The position numbers and the translations under genes were made by a program. From Arabidopsis thaliana (Eukaryota > Streptophyta > Magnoliopsida > Brassicales > Brassicaceae), in contig NC_003074.8 of the NCBI RefSeq assembly GCF_000001735.4, positions 6,510,101-6,574,100 on the forward strand: DNA of 64,000 nt, written 5' to 3'. The notes beneath the pieces were generated by a model that worked only from the letters and a program-made list of their open reading frames with translations, searched no databases and was not told where the DNA came from. Position 1 is the first letter of the stretch, and each line of letters starts with the position of its first letter. Below are positions 11,660-24,065 of the stretch, in pieces.

Positions 11660-12826
11660 ATGAAGACAATACAGGAGCAGCTTCCAAATGACTTGGTAGA
11701 GGAGATACTCTGTCGCGTTCCGGCAACATCTCTGAGACGTTTACGATCGACTTGCAAAGCATGGAACCGTTTATTCAAAGGTGATCGGATATTAGCAAGT
11801 AAGCATTTTGAAAAATCCGCAAAACAGTTTAGATCTCTATCGTTAAGGAATGATTACAGGATTTTTCCGATTAGCTTCAATCTCCATGGAAATAGTCCAT
11901 CTCTAGAGCTTAAAAGTGAGCTAATCGATCCTCATTCTAAGAATTCAGCTGCTCCATTCGAAATATCTCGAGTCATTCACTGTGAGGGATTGTTGTTGTG
12001 CTCCTCCCAATTGGACGAATCTAGAGTCGTGGTTTGGAATCCTTTAACCGGTGAAACCAGGTGGATCAGAACCGGCGATTTTCGCCAAAAAGGCCGTAGC
12101 TTTGATGTCGGGTACTACTACCAAAAAGACAAGAGATCCTGGATCAAGAGCTACAAACTCTTGTGCTATTATCGTGGTACCAAATATTTTGAAATCTACG
12201 ATTTTGACTCTGATTCATGGAGGATTCTTGATGATATTATCGCTCCACGGGGGAGTATTGGATACTCGGAACTTAGCGTGTCTCTGAAAGGAAATACTTA
12301 CTGGTTCGCTAAAGGTGTAACAGAAGAGCGGCCCCGCACCATATCATTGCTCAAATTTGATTTTTATACAGAGAAATCTGTACCTGTGCTTCTTCCCTAT
12401 CAGAGTCGTCGTCTTTTCCAAGCTAGTAGCCTTTCTGTTGTTAGAGAAGATAAACTTTCTGTGTTATTGCAGCTAGATCAAAGTTCCAAGACTGAGATAT
12501 GGGTGACAAATGTGATTGATGAGACCACCAAAGGAGCAGTTTCTTGGACCAAGGTCTTAGCATTGGATTTGAGCCCTCATCTTCAGATTGGGAATGATGG
12601 AAGTTTCTTCCTAGGCGAGGATAAGAAAGTCGTCATGTTCTGTGAGAAATTGATTGATGAGAACAAGGTCAAAGACATGGTCTACATTGTTGGGGAGGAT
12701 AATGTTGTCACAGAAGTGGGATTTGGAGTAGATGAAATGGATGGATGTCGGGCAGTTATTCTTAATTATGTTCCAAGTTTGGTTCAAATCGAGCGAGCTG
12801 GAGGCAACAGGAAAAGAGGGCACTAA
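11660..12826 (+). CDS. ETP2: ETP2, F-box protein targeting EIN2
   Basis: A single exon encodes 388 residues. The F-box lies at the N-terminus (about residues 7-50; LPNDLVEEILCRVPATSLRRLR, then CKAWNRLF), followed by the F-box-associated domain (WNPLTGETRWI, YDFDSDSWR, VSLKGNTYW, ISLLKFDF). ETP1 and ETP2 are known SCF-type F-box proteins that bind the C-terminus of EIN2 and promote its proteasomal turnover in the absence of ethylene; ethylene lowers their levels. A paralogue of the full gene sits at 36414 (ETP1) and a broken copy at 9690. The assignment to ETP2 rather than ETP1 follows recalled locus order (AT3G18910) and length. The start codon overlaps no other long frame and begins six residues before the F-box. 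Confidence 0.93.
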   Translation: MKTIQEQLPNDLVEEILCRVPATSLRRLRSTCKAWNRLFKGDRILASKHFEKSAKQFRSLSLRNDYRIFPISFNLHGNSPSLELKSELIDPHSKNSAAPFEISRVIHCEGLLLCSSQLDESRVVVWNPLTGETRWIRTGDFRQKGRSFDVGYYYQKDKRSWIKSYKLLCYYRGTKYFEIYDFDSDSWRILDDIIAPRGSIGYSELSVSLKGNTYWFAKGVTEERPRTISLLKFDFYTEKSVPVLLPYQSRRLFQASSLSVVREDKLSVLLQLDQSSKTEIWVTNVIDETTKGAVSWTKVLALDLSPHLQIGNDGSFFLGEDKKVVMFCEKLIDENKVKDMVYIVGEDNVVTEVGFGVDEMDGCRAVILNYVPSLVQIERAGGNRKRGH

Positions 12827-13026
12827 ACACTGTCTACATGTAATCTCTTTTCTTTCTGTGCGTGTGTTTCTCTTAATTTTATCTTTGTCATGTTCTTTCA
12901 GTATCAATCAAGCTTTTCTAATTCAATGAAAAAAGTGATTCAGAAAACATGTAAGAAGCTTTCACCCTATCTCTTCTCTGAGTTTTCTTTTTTTCACTCA
13001 AGTTACAAGTTGTACAACTAGAAATT

Positions 13027-13090
13027 ATCACCCAATCCACCTTACAAGTTCTACCACTATCACCCAATTCACCTTACAAGTTCTACCACT
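13027..13090. repeat. 32-bp tandem duplication in the ETP2 3' flank
   Basis: The unit beginning atcacccaat and ending taccact occurs twice with about one difference. The homologous flank of the F-box pseudogene (near 10910-10945) has a single copy, so this arose after the two copies separated. Confidence 0.85.
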
Positions 13091-13469
13091 AAGCCAGGCA
13101 TGGTATGGTAAAATAAGCCAAGTATGGAGATCCCCTCAATTGACCAGATTGGACAAGACAACCCTCCACGGCCAGGTAAGGTAACATGAGCTTCAGATCA
13201 AGCACCAGCAAGATTACAATGACCTCAACGTTCAGGCGATCTCCTAAACCTTGTTCTATTTTTCTTACTAAACCCCAATATACTAAAAAGCCCATAATAT
13301 TTATTCTTACAGGGCCGCAATTGATCCAGATCTTCTCAATCTCAGTTGGTTAACGTTATTCATCAATATGTAATAAATCATCAAAAAAATTTGGTCAAAA
13401 ATTAAATCGACAGCTAAAAGTTTGAACATAAAATTCGGTAACAGAAAACAGTAAAGCCACCGACGATGT

Positions 13470-13528
13470 AAAGTTATTATAGAAACGAAATTCAATGTGT
13501 TGTTGACTTTCGTTTCTATGATAACTTT
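13470..13528. repeat. Inverted repeat: 21-bp arms, 17-nt loop
   Basis: Left arm 13470-13490 (ending atagaaacgaaa) and right arm 13508-13528 (tttcgtttctat...) are complementary at 20 of 21 positions, and the exception would be a G-U pair in RNA. It may be a remnant of a foldback transposon or a small hairpin in the spacer between two convergent genes. No terminal duplication is obvious. Confidence 0.7.
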
Positions 13529-14009
13529 GGCAGCTTTTGAAGTTAATGCATTTTGATAACTCCAAAGAGAGGAAAAAACGAATCATCAGCCAAAACGCCG
13601 TCGTACAGGCTCCAAAACCTTCATCGTCTTGGCGTCTTTTGTCTGAGACCCATAGTAATATAAGAAAGTGTGTATCCTAGTCAGGAAAATTCAACGTACA
13701 TAGTAACAAATTATTTATTTCTCTATGACTATACGTTATATCATATTCATAAATGAAATCCGTATTTTAGCAGCATTAAATAAGAGAGGTGAAGAAATAA
13801 AGGTATGGTTATTATTTATTTATACTAAATAGTAATAAATAAACGAACCTTGTTGTGAATGTGAGCAGCTGAGCAATTTCTGAATCTCTCTATCTTCTTC
13901 TGTTTCGTTCATTTTAATTCCATTAAATGCTTAAACCCCACATTCCATTAATGCTCTCTCCTTCCACTTCAATATTTCTTTTTATCATCACCACCGTCCA
14001 AATTTCATC

Positions 14010-15245
14010 TTACATCTCTGCCCTACACGTGTCTCTTCTTCTCCATCTCTCCGGCGATAACAGTGCCTCTGGATCTCCGCATCTTAACCGGCTCGATGAG
14101 TGCGGTGCTGTTCTGAAGAACATCGGACTCGTCATCGATTTCGTTCGCCGCGATGAGCTTCCCGTCGCTGGAATCCGTTCTGATATCGGGTAAAACACTC
14201 CCGCCGATGATCTCCGTCGGAAGAACGGTGATTTCGTGCTTCTGTAGTAACGGAACGAGAACACTCTTGATTTCGATATTAGGTTTCCGAACGGTGATTG
14301 ACGTTTGTTCCATGTAGATCTCCGGTATCTCCATGGAGACACCGTCGCTGGCTCCATCGTTACTCTCTCTGATTCAGATTCTCTCTCGCATTCGAACGAG
14401 TACGATCTCTTCAGCTCCCGGAACCGAGAAATCGCCGGTGATGATTGCTCTTCCACCGACGCTCTGATCTCCTGATCGTTCGTCGTATCGGCAGCGATTG
14501 TGTTCCAATTGCTCCGCGACGGTGTGATTTCGCCGCGGATGATGATCGCGTTATTCTCTTCATCATCGAGACTCGGACGAATTCGAGGAGCCATTAACGG
14601 AACGAACGGCGACATAGGCGTTAAAACTCCGGCGGATCCGAGAATCGCCGTACGGCATAACGGACAGTTAGGGTGAGATCGGAGCCATTCATCGATGCAT
14701 TCAAGGTGAAAAGCATGGAAGCATAACGGAAGTGTTCGTACATAATCACCTTCTTCGAATTCCAACAAACAAACAGCACAATCTCTGCAATTGGCGGCGG
14801 AGGTTTTCCCCACCGCGGGTTTTCCGGTGCAAGCAGCGGCGGAGTAGAGAAACAGCGGTAAAGTTTTGATAACGGAATCGTCTAATCCGTAAGGTGAGTA
14901 AGAAGAGTAATGAAAAGAGTCGAAAGGGAAAGGTGAAAATGATCGGAGATCGGAGGATGAAGTTGAAGCAGAGGAAGCTGAAGATAAGTGAAGGAGACGG
15001 CGTCGACGGCATCGCCACCTTCTAAAACGACGGAATAGAGGTGAAAGAAAACGGCGGGAGATGAGACGAGAGTAAGTTACGAATAGAAAAGCGGCGGCTA
15101 GAACCACCACCATGGCGATCAATGGAGGACTAAACTCTAAAGGAGGATCCGAAGAACGGGAGAGAATCTCTTCGGATATACCGGAAGATGGTGAAGGTGA
15201 CGGTGAGTTATCGCCGGAACGAGGCGGTGGCGCGACGAATCGCAT
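14010..15245 (-). CDS. ATL65: ATL65, membrane-anchored RING-H2 E3 ligase
   Basis: A single exon of 411 residues from the ATG at 15245. A further in-frame ATG at 15284 would add 13 residues; I prefer the inner one because it matches the recalled ATL65 length. A Pro/Ser-rich N-terminus is followed by one transmembrane helix (about residues 40-60, [19 protein letters not shown]) and a basic stretch rich in Arg. The ATL-specific GLD motif ([12 protein letters not shown]) and a canonical RING-H2 come next: [29 protein letters not shown]. The C-terminal half is Ser/Arg-rich and disordered. ATL proteins are E2-dependent ubiquitin ligases at endomembranes or the plasma membrane; the substrate here is unknown. 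It converges with ETP2. Confidence 0.92.
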   Translation of the reverse strand: MRFVAPPPRSGDNSPSPSPSSGISEEILSRSSDPPLEFSPPLIAMVVVLAAAFLFVTYSRLISRRFLSPLFRRFRRWRCRRRRLLHLSSASSASTSSSDLRSFSPFPFDSFHYSSYSPYGLDDSVIKTLPLFLYSAAACTGKPAVGKTSAANCRDCAVCLLEFEEGDYVRTLPLCFHAFHLECIDEWLRSHPNCPLCRTAILGSAGVLTPMSPFVPLMAPRIRPSLDDEENNAIIIRGEITPSRSNWNTIAADTTNDQEIRASVEEQSSPAISRFRELKRSYSFECERESESERVTMEPATVSPWRYRRSTWNKRQSPFGNLISKSRVFSFRYYRSTKSPFFRRRSSAGVFYPISERIPATGSSSRRTKSMTSPMFFRTAPHSSSRLRCGDPEALLSPERWRRRDTCRAEM

Positions 15246-16980
15246 GGTGGTTTGGTCAAAAAACAACAACGACGAAACAAACAAAAAAGTCTAACAAATA
15301 AAAGAGTCTAAAACAGAGTTTCAAGTGAAAGGTTTAAACGCAAACGAGTGTATTTGGGGACTTTGGTGGGAAAAAAATCGTTGACTAAAGGTAAACGGTA
15401 TTGGGATAAATAAAATTTACACGTCAGTGTTTTTTTAATGCAGAACAAATACGACGATCCAAAATTGTCAGAATTAATCAAATAATTGGAAATTTGGGTA
15501 CATTATTTAGGTACTGATTGGTTAATATGGGGATATAGTTATATGAATAACTACTAACAGTGAGATCTTAATATAGCTAGGATTAGAAAGAAGAGATTAG
15601 CAAAGATCTAGCATACATGGAATGAGGGGATAGAAAAAGAAGAGGATAGTGCTCCTTTTAGGGGTTGTTTGATTTTAATGTGGATTTGATGTGGTGACCC
15701 ACTCTGATATTAATGGTTTTGTTGAACTTTATCAAGTGGATTTTTGCGACTTTTTTTTGGTTGATGGTTTGATCAAAGCCTTTTTGAAAATTCTTCTCTT
15801 TACTTTTCAGTCTCTATCTCCATTTGTTCATACTGGCTGCTCATCCACTGAACTAGAATTTATCCTTTTTTGGTGATGTAATGAAGTATAAAATTTCAAC
15901 TTAGTTTTAACACATTTTTACTTCAAGTCACTTCAAATATCTGCTTCTAGTGAACTAGAAATTTGTTATAATGAATGTTTTTCTATTATTTAATGAAGTA
16001 TAAGTTTATTGTTCCTATGATTATGAGTTTTGACCACCAATACATGCTTATTCGGTGGCAAATATATTCAACGAATATTAATTTTATGTAAATGACATCA
16101 TATGTGAATGTTAAGGTTTAGTAAATATGATAAAGTTCAAGAATCAAAATTATGATAGACAAGTTAAAGACTGTAATTTTTAAACATATATACTTTGTAC
16201 TAGTCTTCAAAATATGTGAGAAAAAGAAGTACTCCACTAACCAAATCACATGTACATAAGTTAGGACCCCATCAGTTCTTTCAAGAACCGAAAACTATTT
16301 GCATGTATTTTACTTGGTCAGAAATTACATATATAAAATTCTGGTGGCAATAAAGGTGCAAATTAAAACCGGTCAGAAGTACTTGCCTTGGTCTATCTAT
16401 ACAATAAAACACAATGACTCCAGAATTTATTGCTCAACAACTACTTTCTTTTTCTTTTAGTCCCGGAGATATTTCTTACATTATTATTGTTCATGCAAAG
16501 CTATATTTGTTTGCATCCACAGAGAAAACGCATAACCGGTCACATCAAATACATTATGCATTCCGGTCTGATGAGACATGAGTTTAACTGTTGTTCGGTT
16601 TAGGATTTACTACACGGATTCTGGTTTAGCATCTTATCCTCTTTGTTTAGAATCATACGAAATTTCATAATATACCCACTGATAACAAAAAAAGATTCAC
16701 TTCTTGATTAAAAAACATAATTTCAGAACGTGATTGAATCTCTCCTATTTTATGATCCTGTCTCCCTAGATACATTTTTGTCTAATAATGTAATTCTACT
16801 TGTTATGTTTTGTTGTTATACAGTAGCAGATTTGATGATGAAAAACTGAAAAAAAAGAAAGAAAGAAAAGGTGTCTCTATCGGATTAAACCATCTCAAAT
16901 GTTCATAAACTTCTCATTGGATCATAATTGTACCACTACAACAACCTCGGTGTCTGACACTGTGAGCTCCAACAACAGTC
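15246..16980. other. AT-rich spacer
   Basis: The left ~200 bp must hold the ATL65 5' UTR and promoter. The right end is probably the 3' UTR of the PAC2 gene. The rest is AT-rich without a recognisable gene, RNA or transposon. Confidence 0.5.
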
Positions 16981-18950
16981 TTAAAACATAGACATATCCG
17001 GAGGAGCTCCATACATACTCTTCCATGAATACGGTATCTGCCATTTCCCACCTTCTTCCCCTGCAGAAAAGAATATTCATAGTAAGTTTCATCGCCTCTC
17101 ACTATTAATTGCCCGGGTGTTGTTACCCTCGGAAGAATAGAACTATTTACCATGGAACTTGTCAGGAGTCAGACCCATAAGCTTAGATGAAGCCTCAGCT
17201 AGAAGAAATGCTTCAGGAATGTTGTCTCCTTCAGAACAGTAACATAGCAGGCATGTCATCTTCAAGCCTCTTGCCTAACCCCAAAACAACATAAACCCCG
17301 CACAGGCCATATAAGTGTTTCAATCATCTAAAAATGAGTCGTAGTGGTTACATTGTTCATTATAAGGCATTTTATCTACCTTAAAAGCTGAGAAAAGAGC
17401 TGCAAATGGCAAGCTTGGATAGTAGTCTATGTCTTCAAGTTCATCTTCTGAAGGCAACGCCAGCTCTTCTACACTGTTCTTTTCAAAGACAGAGCTAAGG
17501 TACTTCCAACATCTTCCTTCTGAATCATACTCGTGCAATCTTCCAAACCCAAGCCTTTCACAGTGATCATCTCTTCCATCAGATTCAGCGTTAGACAGAT
17601 AATACACCTGTGGGCCTCTAAAGTAATTGCCAAGGAGACCACGAATTAACTTGTGAAGAGTTTGCTTTTAGTAAGAAATTAAGAATGTGGAAAGAAAAAG
17701 GTGCAAGTGAAGCTCATTTATTTATCAATCAAATCTGTGATTAGAGACCTCTGATGCTGTTTGCACTAGACTATATTTAGTTCTACATTGAAGGCATACG
17801 AAAAAAGTTATAGCAAAACACATATAAAAGGAAGCGTTATAGTTACCTCGACATATCCAAGTTATGCAGCCTTTGGAAGTCTAAACTCGATAACACAATG
17901 ATGTGCTTCTTTCCACTTGAAGCAGCAAAATTGGCTATATTCTCCGCAAATTTAATCATCATTCCCTGTTTTGAATCAACATTGTAAGTTAAAAAATGAC
18001 TCACTAAAATTCCCAATCTTTTTACTGAAAAGCTCCAGTTAATTGACATTTCATAGTCCCAACACAAAAAGCATTGAATGCAATCCTTCAAAAAACAGGA
18101 TTCGAAATAACGAGGACAAAGCTGCCAACAATGTAAATACCTTTGCAACTGGAGACCGTTGCTGAGCAAGGGTAGTAGCAATTGAAGATGACTCATAAAC
18201 TGAAAACACAAAACCAAAGCGGAGAAAAGAATGAGGTTTCACAAGTATAAAAGGTTTGATTCAACAATACAAAGTGGCATAGATCTAGGCATCAAACTAT
18301 ACAAAGGCAAATAATGTGTTATTATTGTCCTATATAACACCTTAATCATGTAAAACAGAGGATCCTTAATCTAAGAAAGCAAAGCACTCATTGATCTTAA
18401 ACAAAGCATATAGTTTGAGAAAACGAACCCTCGAGAGGAAGGGCGATCTCGCCACAAGGAAGAGGGCCATAAGCATCATTTCCAACACAAGGAAGCAGAT
18501 TTGGATCATCAAGATAACCAACTCTCTCTGCACCAGTAGATGACACTAGAAGATCAACAGCGAGCTGTCCTACATTCCCAATTGACAATGCTGGCTGGTG
18601 GGGGGAAACAAAATCAAAACTTCATCAATCATAAATCTTTACAACATTTGTTTTATGAGAAACATCAAATGCTACTAAACCCTAAACCTTTTTCCTACAA
18701 GTTTCATGACTGTTTCGTGGGATTTCAATGTTCCCAAGAAAAGTTGGGGACTTTCTAATTTCTATTTTCTCTTCAATAAAGGTACAGTTTTTAAGCTTTA
18801 GAGACGGAAATATCGAAAGGGAACGAATACCCAGAAGCAGAGAACAGATCGAAATCGGAGAAAAGCAAAGGAAACGAAACAACAACTTACGAGAACTAAA
18901 GTCGAGCAATCTTCATTCACTAGCTTTCCTTCTTCAACAACAAACTCCAT
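16981..18950 (-). CDS. PBAC2: Proteasome assembly chaperone 2 (PAC2/PSMG2, CLAST3-like)
   Basis: Seven exons give 281 residues: 18950-18891, 18594-18429, 18199-18141, 17965-17847, 17617-17380, 17274-17151, 17060-16981. Every splice junction keeps the frame. The protein starts MEFVVEEGKL, has the family-typical segment SIGNVGQLAVDLLVSS followed by VGYLDDPNLLPCVGND, and a central IIVLSSLDF strand. It ends PYSWKSMYGAPPDMSMF, a conserved C-terminus of this family. In yeast and mammals PAC2 pairs with PAC1 to assemble the alpha ring of the 20S proteasome; the same role in plants is inferred from homology. The exon 5 acceptor was fixed at 17617 because the nearer cag (17607) breaks the frame. Recalled locus AT3G18940. 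Confidence 0.93.
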
Positions 18951-21900
18951 TTATGAAGGCAAAACACTGGTGACAGAATCGGATTGCAAGTTTCCCAAAT
19001 ATCAAGTTCGAAGAATCTCTGCCTGCGTTCAGAACAGTTCTTCTTCTTTGGTCGAGCTTGAAGAGAAAGCCAGTGACTAATTTGGGCCGATATTATCAAT
19101 CAAATGTAATATGGGCCATATTAAAGCCCAATAAAGGAAAAAGATGATGGACTACAACTGTAGAGTATATATACTTGGTGACGATTTTGTCCAAAAAAAA
19201 AAAAGGTGACGAGAAAATAAAAGAAGAAATGAAAGTCTATAATCTACTACATGCGGTGTAAATGTAGTTAGTACGACTTATGCTAACATTCTACAACCAA
19301 ATAAAAAGTTGATGTATCTCAGTATCTACTATTGAAGTGAACCATTTGAGGGAAAAAGGAACAAAGCATATATATAAGATTGGAAAGAGATGAGAGCAGG
19401 GCCGGTACAATGTTTTTTCTTAATTTCTGTTGGTCATATTCTTTAATTTATATCAAGTGATTGGTCATATCAAGTACCTTTTAAATAAGTAGAAGAAGGC
19501 TGGTCATATCAAGCACCTTTCACTAGGGATAGTTCTATCTAAAAAAAGTACCTACAGAAATGGGGTTATAGTTTTGATTAAAGAAGCACTAGTATTACGT
19601 CGCATTGGATGCAAAAATGAGGTTACTCATTTCAGAACATAGACTAAAAAGAGAAGATTTTTTAATAAAGTACTAATAACAAGATTCAGACGACATTTTT
19701 CTTAAAAGTAGTAATTACATGATTTAGGAGAAGACGTTTTTTTAAAAAAATGTAGTAATTACGTACGCAGATTCAAGACTTTTTTTTTTTTGGTCAAGAT
19801 TCAGACTCAAGACTCATGAGAAGAATTCTGAACTTCATCTTCATAATTCAGGGGCGGAACGGCGGAAGCTTTTTTTTTTATAAGATTCCTATGATGATCC
19901 TGAATTTGCTGGAGCGTAACTTACTCTCAGCTAATAGAGTAAGAGCGTCACTTCCAATTTTGAAGAATATCAAGATTTTGATTCAATATGGCAATCATTT
20001 CAAGTGTTGAGAAACCTTTAAAAGAAATGAGATTCATAATTAACCATCTACAAAACAAACAAAACAAGCCTCAGAGTTAAAAAAACCTACAAACAAAACA
20101 AACAACTATCGTAATTCAAGCAAACAAAACTATCGTAGTTATAGATTAAACACAAATTTAGACTTTGTTAAGTTAAAGTCCATACGTATAATTAATCGAA
20201 AGCCCTAACCAAAATATTGACCTTAGAAAAAAGGCTTATAATATAGTTTTTATATTAATAAAACTTAAAAGAAAAAATTTCTAAAAAATGCACTCGAAAT
20301 ATTAAAGTGATTGTTAAGACAATTATTATCCAGAGAGATCCATATCATATGATGACAATTTAAATATAATAATTCAAATGAATGAGTTAATCATTTAAAA
20401 TGAGATGCGAAGACTTTCTGATGTTGGCTGTCTCTTCCATTGGGTACATTATGTTTCGTTTCTTGATCGCTATCCTTTTGGTTTATATTAAAATCATGAT
20501 ATGAAAAAAAAAACTCATTTCAGAAACAACAAGTTAGAATATTAGAAAAAAAAACTAAAACTAAAACTAATTACTAATTTATAGACTGAAATTAAGTTGA
20601 TTTTTCTCAAAAATAAAATAAAAATAAATTAGTTGATATAAATGTGAGAAGAAACAGTTTAATCGCTTTTAAAACAAGAATTAATAACTAGGCAAGTATT
20701 ATTGTTGAGGAACGTAAAATAAAACAAAACTACTATGGATTTGTTGGAAAAAAAATTGAAGGACACGGTAGGTCTGTCAAGGAGTGGTGCTGACCAATTA
20801 GTCCATATTCAATGATATATTATGAAATCAAATCTTATCCTCTAATTGAAAATTCTTATTAGGTTTTCTCACATGTCTAAATATTCGTCCTATGTCCATT
20901 AATTAGTTTAACTTAATACTCCAAACAAAAATTCAACCAAAAATAGTTTCTTAATTAACACAACTTTCTTTTAGTTATCACACACGTCTCTACGATAGTC
21001 TTTCAATGGGTGATGTGTCCTAAAGATCGTGATTTTGTTAGTTTTTCAAAGAGATCAGGTCACGCTTTTGCTCCGTCGAACATGGCCAAATGTGTCGCAT
21101 GATCCTAATATAATGTTAAGAAGCAAACATAGATGACATATTATACTGATAGTTAAATGCTTACAAAAGATAAACAACAGCAAATGTCCATGATAAGCGA
21201 ATTAATAATAAATGATTTTAGACAATTATGTACTATTGTTTTCTCGATACGATTATATGCTCACCTAACAAATACACTTCCACTAGTTTCATATATACAT
21301 GGTGATGTCACTTTTACGTGTATTTTCTAATACGTGTACATTTTGAGGTTTATCTTTTTGGGGGAGTTTTGGTTAGATTCGTAGAATCTGTCTGATGAAA
21401 AATATCAAGTAAAATGGAGAACTAAATTTTCTAAAATAGTGTTACCAATACGATTTGCTTGTTTTTTCAATTCCGATAACCATGCGCATATAATCTCATC
21501 CTACTTGTTGAGGCACGGTTTATGCTAAACCAAAATTCAATAACATTATGGAATATGGATTAATTGTGTATAATCTAAAGTTTACGAACTTATAACCAGA
21601 ATATACAATTACGGCTGCAATAAGTCATCATCCATAGACTATAGTATATAATAGAGTCTTAAAATTAATACTTAATTGGCATTAGGAACCAAAGAACTAA
21701 ACCTTTTTAGTGCATGATAGGATAGTATTTGTTATCGTATATGTACGAGTACGAAACAAATGGATCACTTCTGCAAAAGTCAGCGTGGACGTTTTCTACA
21801 TTTCGAAACCTGCCATGTCAATAAATAACTCATATATCGTAAAGATACATTGAACATTATAGTACACATCGGCACATCGCTGTTAGTATTAATTATTTTT

Positions 21901-22517
21901 CATCTATATTTGTAGAAAACTAGCTAGAAATATACGCACAGGCAACTAAGATTTTGATAACTGGTGGCACAAATGGGTCAAATTTTATGATATTGCACGA
22001 AGTCAACAATACATTTTCTTTGTCATTATTTCTTTTGTTTTATTAAAGATTGTAAAACTTCTTGTGCGAACAATGTTTATTTTATGTTACCCACTCCTGC
22101 AGGAACACGCATCACGATCTTTTAGTGATATATATCAAAGGAGATTTTTCTCCTTTTACAGCCCCAATGTTGTTCCTTATGAAATCTCACGTACTATATC
22201 ATCTGTGTCAACATATGTGTCTCTTCAAAGAACAAATTTTTTTGATATCGCATACTTTTTCAGTTTTAAATTTAATTAATTAGTACCAAGTCAATGTAAC
22301 CAATATGAAGTCAAAGATAATAATTGTGCAAGTTGATTATACGAAAACGAAAAAATATTAAAACTAGCTCGTTTCAATCTACCAAATCTATCATGTGATA
22401 TCCAATCTTTGACTATCGTACCTCCATCGTATTTAAGTGAATAATTAATCGATGGTGTAGTGAGAGCTACATGTACCATATTATTTAACGTGTAAATGAA
22501 AAAAAAAACTTCGTTTA

Positions 22518-22771
22518 GAGCAACTCCATTGCATATAAAAGAGAGTGTCTTCCCACAATTACAATATAATGTTTATAAAGAAAATATATTATTTAAATGT
22601 TTTAGTGTCTTTAAATTTAGGACATATGTCTTAAATGTCTTGTTAAAGACATTTTAGAGAAAAATGTCTCAAATTTAAAGACCCATGACATTTAATTATT
22701 AGTATTTTGTAACTTCAATTTTTTTTAATATTTATTACAGACACCCTTTCTAATGTGCAATGGGGTTGCTC
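22518..22771. mobile_element. MITE of PIF/Harbinger (Tourist-like) type, 254 bp
   Basis: The termini are inverted repeats: gagcaactccattgcat at the left and, reading inward from the right, gagcaaccccattgcac. They match over about 17 bp with two differences. A TTA trinucleotide lies immediately outside both ends (22515-22517 and 22772-22774), the target duplication typical of PIF/Harbinger elements. The interior is AT-rich, non-coding and itself partly palindromic (repeats of aaatgtct/agacattt). Length and structure fit a non-autonomous copy. The near-complete termini suggest modest age. Confidence 0.8.
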
Positions 22772-24065
22772 TTAGATGTATCTAACTATATTCTTAAATG
22801 TATTTAAATTGTCTGATTGTCTCCATATATAGAAAGCTCAGATTCTATTCGGACCACGCAGCGAGTGCCGAGTGGGATCAGGTAAGCCACCCATAAAACA
22901 AATTATCTGCCTTTATATAATTATTTCAGAATTCCTTGCGTATTCGGTAACAAGAATTTGTTTCTTTGTTCATTGCTTTATTTTTTTTTGGCAAAGTCTT
23001 TGTTCATTGCTATATATGGTTGTGATGTGTGGAACTTCCAAATATATAGCTAGTGGCGTTTGTTTGTAAAAATGATAATTATTGTTATTAGTTATTATGT
23101 ATGGCGTGGGAAATTATAGTATCCTTAGCATTTCTATATTTGGTATATATGGGGCTTGTACGTTTGCCATGGTTGTGACGGCATACCTACATACCATTGG
23201 TATTTTATTTGGTTGAAACGTCCCCATATATTTCCCATTGGATTTGAGACAACTAACCTTTTTTTTTTGGATATGTAATTATATGTTAGACAACGATTGA
23301 TCGTGTAATAATTCAAAACTTATCACATAATAATGGATGCATGTCGTGTCAAATGAACGGCGTGTAAAATGCAAAGTACTCCTAATGAAGGAAAAAAATG
23401 TAATTTTGTCTGATTAAAACGATAGTTTAGTTCTCGTTACCGAAAGCGACAATTTCACAAAGAAGCATTAATGTCGATATATCTAAACTAAGATCATATA
23501 TAGTGGTCATGATTTGTTTTCGGAAAAGTCAATAGAAATTCTAACAGTTAGAAAGCAAGCAAGGCAGTAAAATAAAACAAAAAGATAGCAATAAAAATAG
23601 GAATATAGCAACAATAGTGATATTTCAGTTGTCTAAATTAAATAGCTAGAGCATTACTTTAGTAGACAAAAAAAAAAGTATGCATGGTAATATGTTGTTT
23701 TTGGGGAATATGTTATTTAATTGTCCTAATATATCTAATTTGGTCATACCTTTGCACCACTATTATTTGTTTTCTTTAGCATTTAGCAACCCCTTGTTTT
23801 TCTTTTGTATATATTAGTCATTCAAATATAAATTTTGTGTCGTATTGCTATCGTAATAACAACGTCTGAAATGGATAGATGTCGTTTGTGGACCATTGTT
23901 TATTGGCAAGTATACTATAGTCGTGAGTGTGAAAGGCTATGGGATTCAATAACTAACCATACCTTTGGATTCCAAAACGTCGTTGTTCCATAGTTCGAGT
24001 CCATGACCATTGACGATTTCCATAAGTTTTCTTCCAAACAAAAATTAAATATATGGAGAAGAGTA

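Larger units (their letters stand above)
12827..14009. other. Spacer between convergent ETP2 and ATL65
   Basis: The left end is the ETP2 3' UTR/flank, with a 32-bp tandem duplication at 13027-13090. The middle holds a 21-bp perfect-stem inverted repeat (13470-13528). The right end is probably ATL65 3' UTR. No supported coding sequence. Confidence 0.5.

Noticed and set aside
15246-15284. Upstream in-frame ATG adding 13 residues to ATL65
   Set aside because: Possible but less likely: the inner ATG gives the recalled length of 411 residues. Ribosome profiling would decide.
14023-15294. Several alternative frames on both strands across ATL65
   Set aside because: The ATL65 frame has transmembrane, GLD and RING-H2 motifs; the others are shadows.
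22062-22283. Two overlapping short plus-strand frames in the large spacer
   Set aside because: No domain, AT-driven composition and no supporting signals.
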